Part shown: in pieces, positions 25,552 through 32,917 of the stretch
Position numbering within the stretch: position 1 is the first letter of the stretch
How the letters are laid out: the number at the start of each line of letters is the position of its first letter
Assembly: GCF_003324485.1 (NCBI RefSeq)
Contig: NZ_QODK01000004.1
Span: forward strand, 1 to 64,000
Direction: 5' to 3'
Source of the DNA: Cohaesibacter intestini
GTDB taxonomy: Bacteria; Pseudomonadota; Alphaproteobacteria; Rhizobiales; Cohaesibacteraceae
DNA length: 64,000 nucleotides
Program-made: the position numbers and the translations under genes
The notes under the pieces: model-generated
Told to the model about the DNA's origin: nothing
What the model saw: the letters and a program-made list of their open reading frames with translations, nothing else
Databases searched by the model: none

Positions 25552-26609
25552 CAGCGCCTGCTTTCCATTCACGGTCTTTGCTGTGTGTGGTGGTGTTTAT
25601 GGCAGTGGCCTGTTGGTTGTTGGCTGCGCCAGAGGCCTTTGCTGCGCTTTCGCCCTTTGGAGTGGCCATTCCGGACACCACAGGTCCAGTGACCACGACC
25701 GGTTTGTGGGGCGAGGTTCAAGGCTGGATCCTTGCCCGGCAATCCGAATTTTATCTGGCGCTGAAGGATGCGGTGAAACAGGTGGAGAATAACCCGACAG
25801 CGCTTATCCTGCTGTTGGGGCTATCTTTCGCCTATGGGGTGTTTCATGCGGCCGGTCCCGGCCATGGCAAGGTGGTGCTGACCACATATCTGTTTGCTTC
25901 TGGCGCGACGGCGCGGCGCGGGGCGCTTTTGGCGTTGATCGCGGCAATGGTGCAGGCCTCGGTGGCGGTCATTCTGATTGGGATTGCAGCCGTGGCGCTC
26001 AATCTCACCGCGATGGCCATCACCCAGACCGCGCAATTGCTCGAACTTGGCTCCTATGTCCTGTTCGTGCTGCTCGGAGGCTGGTTGCTGCTGCGGGCCT
26101 GGCGGGGCACTGCCGAGCAGATCAGGGCCGGGGCAGCGTCACAGCCTCATGTCCATTCCGATCATGAGGATCACCACGATCACGATCATGACCACGATCA
26201 TGGTCATCATCATGATCACCACCATGAGGGTAGTTGCGGTTGTGGTCACAGCCATGCGCCGAGTGTTGAAACGGTCGAGCAGGTCAAGGGGCTGCGCGGC
26301 ATGGTTCTGGCGGTGCTGTCGATGGGCCTGCGTCCCTGTTCGGGGGCCTTGATTGTGCTGGTCTTCGCCCTGTCACAAAAGGTGTTCTGGGCGGGTATTC
26401 TTGCGGCCTATGCGATGGGGCTGGGGACCGGGCTGACCATCGCCATTCTGGCATTGGTTGCCGTCTATGCCCGCAGCTTTTCGCAAGGGCTGGTATCGCG
26501 CGGTCTGTCGAGCCAGTGGGTTAACTGGTTCGGTATTGTGTTGCTGGCCGCAGGTGGCGTGATCGTCATGGGCTTTGGGTTGGTCCTGTTGCTGGCAAAC
26601 CTGCTCTAG
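25542..26609 (+). CDS. NicO/RcnA-family nickel/cobalt transporter
   Basis: A 355-residue membrane protein with about six to seven hydrophobic segments and a leading signal-like segment. The family hallmark HAAGPGHGK is near residue 103. A central cytoplasmic or periplasmic loop (about residues 200-240) is packed with His/Asp (VHSDHEDHHDHD and on) and a CGCGHSH cluster, followed by SMGLRPCSGALIVL. It probably exports or imports Ni2+/Co2+ with the overlapping DUF1007 partner; direction is not readable. It overlaps the end of the convergent regulator gene by 4 bases. Confidence 0.9.
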   Translation: MQVTAPAFHSRSLLCVVVFMAVACWLLAAPEAFAALSPFGVAIPDTTGPVTTTGLWGEVQGWILARQSEFYLALKDAVKQVENNPTALILLLGLSFAYGVFHAAGPGHGKVVLTTYLFASGATARRGALLALIAAMVQASVAVILIGIAAVALNLTAMAITQTAQLLELGSYVLFVLLGGWLLLRAWRGTAEQIRAGAASQPHVHSDHEDHHDHDHDHDHGHHHDHHHEGSCGCGHSHAPSVETVEQVKGLRGMVLAVLSMGLRPCSGALIVLVFALSQKVFWAGILAAYAMGLGTGLTIAILALVAVYARSFSQGLVSRGLSSQWVNWFGIVLLAAGGVIVMGFGLVLLLANLL

Positions 26610-27310
26610 GGTGCCAGCTTGTCGGTGGAGCCCGAATTGATCAGGCCCATTTCCATGGCGATGTGAGTCAGTTGGGCCGCATTGCCGCCACCAATTTTCT
26701 CGCGCATCCGCTGGCGATGGCTTTCTACCGTTCTGACACCGATCCCCAATTCGCTGGCAATCGCCTTGTTGGCTTTGCCCTCGGCAATGCCTTTGAGGAC
26801 ATCAAGCTCGCGCTCGGTGAGATTGTAGGGATTGCTGGCGGCCTTGTCGCCGTCATCCTTGAGGGCATCCAGAGAGATGTTTTTCGAGACATAGAAGCCA
26901 CCTGCAGCAACCGAAGCGATGGCCGAGGTCATGCCGGAGGTGCAGACATCCTTGAGCAGATAGCCATTGGCGCCTGCATCCACGGCCGCTTTGACATATT
27001 CGGCATTGTCATGCATTGACAAGAACAGAATGCGGCATTTGCTGTTTTCCGAGCGGATCATGCGGGCCGCTTCCAGACCGTTGCAATTGGGCATCGATAT
27101 GTCGAGCATGACGATGTCCGGATTGTGCAGACGGGTCAGATTGACCGCCTCAAAGCCATCGGAGGCCTCCGCCACAATGTCCAGATTGTCGATCATCTCC
27201 AGACGGGCGCGGATGCCGTCACGCACGAGAGCATGATCGTCGGCGATGACAATGCGCAGGCTCTTGCGGGGGGGAACCTGTGCGGTGGGGACGTCTCTGT
27301 TGAAGGTCAT
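26606..27310 (-). CDS. NarL/LuxR-family response regulator
   Basis: A 234-residue DNA-binding regulator. The receiver has acidic IADDHALVRDG, phospho-Asp in IVMLDISMPNCNG (near 72) and the LLKDV lysine. The C-terminal LuxR helix-turn-helix reads LTERELDVLKGIAEGKANKAIA and GVRTVESHRQRM. Partner of the Cache-domain kinase 405 bp upstream on the same strand. It has its own ribosome binding site GAGAGAG. Inferred target: the divergent TRAP operon. Confidence 0.92.
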   Translation of the reverse strand: MTFNRDVPTAQVPPRKSLRIVIADDHALVRDGIRARLEMIDNLDIVAEASDGFEAVNLTRLHNPDIVMLDISMPNCNGLEAARMIRSENSKCRILFLSMHDNAEYVKAAVDAGANGYLLKDVCTSGMTSAIASVAAGGFYVSKNISLDALKDDGDKAASNPYNLTERELDVLKGIAEGKANKAIASELGIGVRTVESHRQRMREKIGGGNAAQLTHIAMEMGLINSGSTDKLAP

Positions 27311-27715
27311 TTCGAACTCTCTCGGAAACAGGCCTGTGAGATTGGTTTCCCTCTTGGCGCTGGTTTCCTCCTCTGGTCGTCTTATTCGTTATGGGGCTTC
27401 CATCCGTCCATTTTGCCTGTCTTTGCGGCTGGTAGATGTCAGCAGGTGTGGCTTTGGGCCATTCTGTTGTGGTTCTGCAATATACAGGCTTGGGTCAAAA
27501 ATCAAAGAAAAGCGCAAGGGGCCACGCTGAGCGGGTGGTTTCACACAGACGCGTCTCGCCTCGGTGTGGATGATCTGCTGCGTCTTTCAGGCTGTTTGTT
27601 GACGGCTGGCAACGGCCGCCGCATCGCGGGTCGCCGTTTGCCGGGATGTGACCATCCCATGTCGACCTGAGGGTTTTCAGATTTCCCCAAGGCCATACTT
27701 GCCAAACAGTTCGTA
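27311..27715 (-). other. Gap between response regulator and kinase genes
   Basis: The 405-bp gap has no convincing gene on either strand. An A/T-rich stretch reading leftward with TTGATT and TATATT about 16 bp apart (around 27480-27515) could be a separate promoter for the regulator. Otherwise I see nothing in it. Confidence 0.3.
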
Positions 27716-29113
27716 TCAGATTTGGGGCATGTGAGCGATCAGTTCGACACCACCATGGTTGCCATTGCGGATCGACATGGTACCGCCATGGCTCTCCATG
27801 CGCTCGGCCATGTTGCGCAGGCCCAATCCGTCGGGATGGGGGACCTGATCGGGGTTTTTCAACCCGATACCATTGTCGGCAATCTGCAGCGTGACCTTGT
27901 TGAGGGTGTCATCGATCGTGAGAGAAATGTCGACATGGCTGGCTTTGGAATGGCGGGCAATGTTGGTCAGTGCCTCTTGCAGAACACGATAGATGGCGAT
28001 TTTGGCCGTTTCCTCGATCCTGTCGCCGATAGGGTCTGTCTTGACCCGGGTGGTGATGCGCGTGCTTTCCTCGAAGTCTTTCGCCAGTTCGCGCACGGCG
28101 ACCGCAAGGCCGATATTGTCAAGTGCAGAAGGATGCAGGGCCTTGGACATCCGGCGAACATCGGCAATGGAGGTATCCAGAATGGCCATGCTTTTGGTCA
28201 GCAACTGTTTGGCCTTGACTGGATCGCCCAGTTGCTCGCGAGCCAACTCGACCCGATGTCGCACGCTGACCAGCAACTGGTTGATGCCGTCATGGAGGTC
28301 ATGGGAGACGCGTTTGCGTTCTTCTTCCTGCACGTCAACAATGCGCCGGGTCAGCGCCTTCAGGCGGACGTCGGCCAGTTTGTGCTCATTATAGTTGACA
28401 GCGGCGATGGCGATGGCCGTGACGACCACAGCCAACAGGGCAACCAGAAACAGGACGGTTTCGGCCTTGCGGATTTCCTTGAGCATATCACTGCGGAAAG
28501 CGACGACCTGCTGTTCGATGTCATCGAGATAGAGCCCGGTGCCAAGCATCCAGCCCCATTTGGGCAGATAGGTGGCATAGCTCAGCTTCTGGGTTTCGGT
28601 TTTGGTGGAGGGCTTGTTCCAGCGGTAGGTGAAGAAGCCGCCACCATTGATCGCCTGTTTCATCAGGCCCTGAATGATGAACTTGCCGTCTTTATCCTTG
28701 ATATACCAGAGATTGGCGCCAATCAGCTCGGGCGTTGGGGCATTGACCAGACTGGTGCCAGATCGGTCATAGGCAAAGAAGTAGCCGTCATTGCCATAGT
28801 TCAGATTGTTGAGGATCCGAATGACCGCCTGTTTTGCATCCTGGCTTGGCACTTGCGCGTGGGAATATTCATGATCGATGGCAGTCAGCGCCAGTGACGC
28901 GTAATTTTCCAGCTCCTTCTGGCGGAAGGTCAGGATCCGCTGTTCGATCAGGGATGTCTCGATCTCGATCAGTCGGTTTGCACCAATATGAATGACCCAG
29001 CTCGTCAGGGCGGATGCAAGAATGATCGGTAGGATGGCGATCATCAGGATCTTCAGCTTGAAGGGCAGGTTGCCGCGCATGTCTGAGGCTTTGGTCGTTG
29101 GTGCTTTTTGCAT
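27716..29113 (-). CDS. Cache-domain sensor histidine kinase (HisKA_3 type)
   Basis: A 465-residue membrane kinase. TM1 at ~22-44, an extracytoplasmic single-Cache domain (~45-200; GNDGYFFAYDRSGTSLVN and LPKWGWMLGTGLYLDD are typical sCache_2 segments), TM2 at ~215-238, then a HisKA_3 phospho-site VSHDLHDGINQLL (His near 287) and a NarX-type ATPase (IADNGIG, GLGLRNMAERM). sCache_2 sensors usually bind small organic acids. It faces a TakP-like TRAP operon divergently, so its ligand is probably the transported 2-oxo acid. Confidence 0.92.
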   Translation of the reverse strand: MQKAPTTKASDMRGNLPFKLKILMIAILPIILASALTSWVIHIGANRLIEIETSLIEQRILTFRQKELENYASLALTAIDHEYSHAQVPSQDAKQAVIRILNNLNYGNDGYFFAYDRSGTSLVNAPTPELIGANLWYIKDKDGKFIIQGLMKQAINGGGFFTYRWNKPSTKTETQKLSYATYLPKWGWMLGTGLYLDDIEQQVVAFRSDMLKEIRKAETVLFLVALLAVVVTAIAIAAVNYNEHKLADVRLKALTRRIVDVQEEERKRVSHDLHDGINQLLVSVRHRVELAREQLGDPVKAKQLLTKSMAILDTSIADVRRMSKALHPSALDNIGLAVAVRELAKDFEESTRITTRVKTDPIGDRIEETAKIAIYRVLQEALTNIARHSKASHVDISLTIDDTLNKVTLQIADNGIGLKNPDQVPHPDGLGLRNMAERMESHGGTMSIRNGNHGGVELIAHMPQI

Positions 29114-29116
29114 GAC

Positions 29117-29296
29117 TTACTCTGATGTCCGGGGATCAAGACGTCTCGTTCGGCGCTTGCTTGTGTCGGGCTGCGCCTGATTTTGGGTTGCATGGCTTGC
29201 CGACCGTGTCAAGTTATGGCCGGGTTGGGAAAGCGGTAGCGGGGCGGGGTTCGTGACCGATGTCGGGGCCGCATGTGGAACAGAATAGGTGATCAT
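29117..29296 (-). CDS. Small protein (59 aa) coupled to the Cache kinase
   Basis: A short reading frame with a textbook ribosome binding site, AGGAGGTCGA directly before the ATG at 29296. It ends with a TAA three bases before the kinase ATG, and that stop overlaps the kinase's weak GAGTAAG site, so translation coupling is likely. The product starts MITYSVPHAAPTS and is rich in Pro, Ser, Thr and Arg with a basic tail (SKRRTRRLDPR). No signal peptide, membrane segment or known family. It could be a real small protein or a leader peptide that tunes kinase expression. Confidence 0.45.
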   Translation of the reverse strand: MITYSVPHAAPTSVTNPAPLPLSQPGHNLTRSASHATQNQAQPDTSKRRTRRLDPRTSE

Positions 29297-29555
29297 TCGA
29301 CCTCCTGTGCATAATGCGGGCAAATGCTTAAATTGCCTAAGGGGAAGTTTGTATATTTTTGTTTCTCTATAGTCAGCAAGCAACATTCAACAAGCCTTTG
29401 ATATAGTTTCTGGAATTTTTGTTTGAAAATTTCGCTCTGCATGTTCATATGTTTCCATTCTACATCTTTCGTCTATAGCTTTGGGGGCGGAAGGGTGCCA
29501 TTCATTTCCCTTCTCTCCCGACCTGACGGTAACATTGACCACTGATCTGAAGGGA

Positions 29556-29583
29556 TCTCCCGTTGGGCTTTGCAGACGGGAGA
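29556..29583 (+). promoter_or_regulatory. Leader hairpin abutting the takP1 ribosome binding site
   Basis: TCTCCCGT (29556-29563) pairs perfectly with ACGGGAGA (29576-29583) around a 12-nt loop. The 3' arm runs into the Shine-Dalgarno GAGAAGGAAG (29580-29589) of the gene starting at 29594. It could limit translation until opened. The remaining upstream part of the 480-bp divergent region holds the promoters but no box I recognise. Confidence 0.45.
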
Positions 29584-29593
29584 AGGAAGCAAA

Positions 29594-30697
29594 ATGGATC
29601 GCCGATCTTTTCTGAAACAAGCCAGCCTCGTCTCCGGTGCCGCGGCTGCCTCCACGCTCGCGGCGCCTGCCATCGCCCAGAACAAACGCACCTTGCGGAT
29701 GGTGACGACATGGCCGAAGAATTTTCCCGGTCTTGGTACGGCAGCTCAGAAGCTGGCTGACAATATCACGGCAATGACCGACGGGCGTTTGACGGTCAAG
29801 CTCTATTCCGCAGGCGAACTGGTGCCGGCCTTTGAATGCTTCGATGCCGTTTCTACCGGGTCAGCCGACCTCTATCACGGGGCAGAATATTACTGGCAGG
29901 GCAAACATAAGGCCTTCAACTTCTTTGCCACGGTGCCGATGGGGCTGACCGCCAGTGAAATGGATGCATGGATGTATCATGGCGGTGGTCAGCAACTCTG
30001 GGACGAGTTGGCTGGCAAGTTCAACATCAAGGCTTTCATGGCTGGCAATACCGGCGTCCAGATGGGTGGCTGGTTCACCAAGGAAATCAATGCTGTTGAT
30101 GATCTCAAAGGCCTGAAAATCCGCATGCCGGGTCTTGGGGGTGAAGTGCTGCGTCGTCTTGGGGCTTCCGCTGTGTCTTTGCCCGGCGGGGAGGTTTTCC
30201 CCTCCTTGCAATCCGGGGCGATCGACGCAACCGAATGGGTCGGTCCTTGGAACGATCTGGCCTTCGGCTTCTACAAGATCACCAAATTCTACTATTATCC
30301 GGGCTTCCATGAGCCGGGGACGGCCATGTCCTGTGGCTTCAATCTCGATGTCTTCAACAGCCTGTCGGCTGCCGATCAGGCGATCGTTCAGCAGGCTTGC
30401 AAGGCTGCGACCGCTGACGCCTATGCCGAGTTCAATGCCAACAATGGCCGGGCACTCAATACGCTGCTGACCAAGCATGGCGTGCAGTTGAAGAAGTTCC
30501 CCGATGAAGTGTTCGACGCCATCGCAAAGGCTGCCGATGAGGTGGTTGCTGAAGTGGCCGCGGAAGATGAATTTACAGGCCGTGTGCTCGAAAGTTTCTC
30601 GGCAGCACGCAAGGAGCTTGCGGGCTGGGGCAGCATTGCTGACCAGACCTACGCTCTTTATCGCAACCGTGCCATGGGGTTGGCGCGCGACGTCTGA
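29594..30697 (+). CDS. TakP-like TRAP substrate-binding protein, copy 1
   Basis: A 367-residue periplasmic receptor. The N-terminus MDRRSFLKQASL is a Tat signal (twin Arg, FLK) ending near AIAQ. The body matches the 2-oxo-acid receptor TakP: SAGELVPAFECFDAV, YHGGGQQLWDEL, GGWFTKEIN, the binding Arg in LKIRMPG, GAIDATEWVGPWND and FYYYPGFHEPG. Copy 1 keeps the YHGGG segment of TakP, which copy 2 has lost. The start at 29594 has AGAAGGAAG in front. First gene of a four-gene TRAP operon. Confidence 0.9.
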   Translation: MDRRSFLKQASLVSGAAAASTLAAPAIAQNKRTLRMVTTWPKNFPGLGTAAQKLADNITAMTDGRLTVKLYSAGELVPAFECFDAVSTGSADLYHGAEYYWQGKHKAFNFFATVPMGLTASEMDAWMYHGGGQQLWDELAGKFNIKAFMAGNTGVQMGGWFTKEINAVDDLKGLKIRMPGLGGEVLRRLGASAVSLPGGEVFPSLQSGAIDATEWVGPWNDLAFGFYKITKFYYYPGFHEPGTAMSCGFNLDVFNSLSAADQAIVQQACKAATADAYAEFNANNGRALNTLLTKHGVQLKKFPDEVFDAIAKAADEVVAEVAAEDEFTGRVLESFSAARKELAGWGSIADQTYALYRNRAMGLARDV

Positions 30698-31064
30698 CGC
30701 CGGTTTTGCTCCCTTGCAACAGGTGTTGCTGGGGAGCGATCGGCTCGTCGTGGATTGCCTTGTTAACCCCAGACACAGTGCGAAACTGGGCTTTTCTGCA
30801 GAAAAGAGGCTGAATTGGTCGTCCATACGACGAAAATACTATTCTGACAGATATTGGAAAACGATAGCAATTTTCCATTGGAATCAGTGGTCTTTTATGT
30901 TCGTATGTTGCTCGTAGAGGGGCTTTTGGGGAGGGAGTTGCGTATTTGTACGCACCGTCTGTCGCAGCTACTACTGTAGTGCCTCCAGAAGCGTTTATGT
31001 AAGCAAAAAAACCGACCGAACTGGTCTGCAATCACAAAGATTGCCTGTGGAGGAGAATTATTAG
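30698..31064 (+). other. Spacer between the two takP-like genes
   Basis: This 367-bp gap has a hairpin right after copy 1 (GCTCCC at 30708-30713 with GGGAGC at 30732-30737, plus an inner GCAAC/GTTGC) without T-tract, and a 6-bp hairpin TGCGTA/TACGCA near 30940-30955. It is long enough for a separate promoter for copy 2. No gene is seen in it. Confidence 0.45.
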
Positions 31065-32153
31065 ATGGATCGTCGTTCCTTTTTGAAGAAAGCCAGCCTT
31101 GCTTCTGGCGCAGCTGCAGCAACCACGCTTGCAGCTCCAGCAATTGCGCAGGATAAGCGCACGCTGAAAATGGTCACCACTTGGCCGAAAAACTTCCCCG
31201 GTCTTGGCACCGGTGCTCAGCGCGTCGCTGACCGCATCACTGCGATGACCGATGGTCGCCTGACCGTCAAGCTCTATGCTGCTGGCGAACTGGTGCCTGC
31301 ATTCGAAAGCTTTGATGCCGTTTCTACCGGCACCGCCGACATGTATCACGGTGCTGAATATTACTGGCAGGGCAAGCACCCGGCTTTCAACTTCTTTACC
31401 GCCGTACCAATGGGCCTGACGGCAAACGAGCTGGATGCCTGGATCAACAATGCCGGTGGTCAGGAATTGTGGGATGAGCTGTCCGCCAAGTTCAACATCA
31501 AGCCTTTCATGGCTGGCAATACCGGTGTTCAGATGGGCGGTTGGTTTAACAAGGAAATCAACACCCTTGAAGATCTCAAAGGCCTGAAAATGCGTATGCC
31601 TGGGCTCGGCGGTGAAGTGCTGCGTCGCCTTGGTGCGTCTGCCGTGGCTCTGCCGGGTGGCGAAATCTTCCCATCCCTGCAGTCGGGCGCAATTGACGCG
31701 ACCGAGTGGGTGGGGCCTTGGAATGATCTGGCCTTCGGCTTCTACAAGATCACCAAATTCTACTACTATCCTGGTTTCCACGAGCCAGGTTCAGGGCTTG
31801 CTTCGGGCGTCAATCTTGACGTGTTCAACAGCCTGTCGAAAGGGGATCAGGCGATTGTTCAGAATGCATGTCTGGCTGAAAACAACTTCATGTTCTCCGA
31901 GTTCAACGCCAAAAACGGTGCCGCTCTGGAAACCCTGCTGAACAAGCACAAGGTCAATCTGAAGCAGTTCCCTGATGATGTCTTTGATGCCATCGGCAAG
32001 GTGTCTGAGGAAGTGGTTGCGGAAGTGGCCAAAACCGACGACCTGTCCAAGCGCATCTATGACAGCTACATCAAGGCACGCAAGGATGTGGGTGACTGGA
32101 ACCGCATTGCCGAGCAGACCTACACCGCCAACCGCGACCGCGTGTTGGGATAA
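31065..32153 (+). CDS. TakP-like TRAP substrate-binding protein, copy 2
   Basis: A 362-residue paralogue of the preceding gene, highly similar along its full length. It has the same Tat signal (MDRRSFLKKASL), SAGELVPAFESF-type segment, Arg in LKMRMPG and DATEWVGPWND. It differs at the ligand pocket segment (WINNAGGQELWDEL in place of WMYHGGGQQLWDEL) and has a shorter C-terminus. A strong GGAGGAG lies nine bases before the ATG. It is the copy next to the permease genes, so it is probably the main receptor. Confidence 0.92.
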   Translation: MDRRSFLKKASLASGAAAATTLAAPAIAQDKRTLKMVTTWPKNFPGLGTGAQRVADRITAMTDGRLTVKLYAAGELVPAFESFDAVSTGTADMYHGAEYYWQGKHPAFNFFTAVPMGLTANELDAWINNAGGQELWDELSAKFNIKPFMAGNTGVQMGGWFNKEINTLEDLKGLKMRMPGLGGEVLRRLGASAVALPGGEIFPSLQSGAIDATEWVGPWNDLAFGFYKITKFYYYPGFHEPGSGLASGVNLDVFNSLSKGDQAIVQNACLAENNFMFSEFNAKNGAALETLLNKHKVNLKQFPDDVFDAIGKVSEEVVAEVAKTDDLSKRIYDSYIKARKDVGDWNRIAEQTYTANRDRVLG

Positions 32154-32176
32154 TCACTCTCTGATGAGAGCCTACC

Positions 32177-32247
32177 GCCCTTCCCGCCCCGGTGCGGGGA
32201 GGGCATCTCGCTCGTTTCGGCGGGCACTTCAACAATAAAAGCCGAAA
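32177..32247 (+). terminator. Two intercistronic hairpins before the small permease
   Basis: GCCCTTCCCGC (32177-32187) pairs with GCGGGGAGGGC (32194-32204) over 11 bp with one G-U pair. TTTCGGC (32215-32221) pairs with GCCGAAA (32241-32247). No T-tract follows either. They probably lower permease expression relative to the receptor, like the hairpin between dctP and dctQ. Confidence 0.55.
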
Positions 32248-32377
32248 TGGCTGATGCTGCCCTTCTTTTGGGTCTGTGTCGAAGGACCTCCTGTTCGAGG
32301 TCGGGTGTGATCTGTCGCTTTGTGACGGATTTCCATCTGGGGAAGTCTGCGAACAGGATCAGCCAGGAGTTAGACAT

Positions 32378-32917
32378 ATGCGCGCTCTCGCGGACCTGAT
32401 CGATCGGGTCAATGTTGTGACAGGCCAGACGTTGGCATGGTTCACACTCTTCATCGTTCTCATACAATTTACCGTCGTACTGATGCGCTATGTGTTTGGC
32501 GTTGGTTCCATCTGGATGCAGGAACTGATCGTCTATTTGCATGCTTTCCTGTTCATGCTTGCTTCCGCCTATACCTTCTCCAAGGAAGGCCATGTGCGCG
32601 TCGATATTTTCTATCGCGAAGCGCGCGCGCGGACGAAGGCTTATGTCAATCTGTTCGGCGCGGCCTTTCTGGTCATTCCCGTCTGCGTGCTGATCGTGTT
32701 TGCTTCCTGGCACTATGTTGCCAACAGCTGGGCGATCTTGGAAGGCAGTCAGGAAACCTCGGGCATTCAGGCGCGGTTCCTCTTGAAAAGTGCGATCATC
32801 GGGTTCGCTGTGCAAATGGGGCTGCAGGCCTTCGTGATGATGGTGCGCAGCTGGTACGCCCTGCAGGGCGATGAACAAGAGCTGCGTCGTCTGCAGCAAA
32901 TGGGTGGGAGCCACTAA
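32378..32917 (+). CDS. TRAP transporter small permease (TakQ-like)
   Basis: A 179-residue membrane protein with four hydrophobic segments. The first starts TLAWFTLFIVLIQFTVVLM, and the typical DctQ-like E-L and G-H-V-R-V-D features follow (WMQELIVYLHAF, KEGHVRVDIFYR). The start at 32378 follows CAGGAGT; the frame is open further upstream without a site. Its stop overlaps the next gene's start (TAATG). Confidence 0.93.
   Translation: MRALADLIDRVNVVTGQTLAWFTLFIVLIQFTVVLMRYVFGVGSIWMQELIVYLHAFLFMLASAYTFSKEGHVRVDIFYREARARTKAYVNLFGAAFLVIPVCVLIVFASWHYVANSWAILEGSQETSGIQARFLLKSAIIGFAVQMGLQAFVMMVRSWYALQGDEQELRRLQQMGGSH

Noticed and set aside
29594-32153. 1-kb direct duplication, suspected mobile element
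   Set aside because: The similarity is limited to the two receptor genes. There are no transposase, terminal repeats or target duplications.
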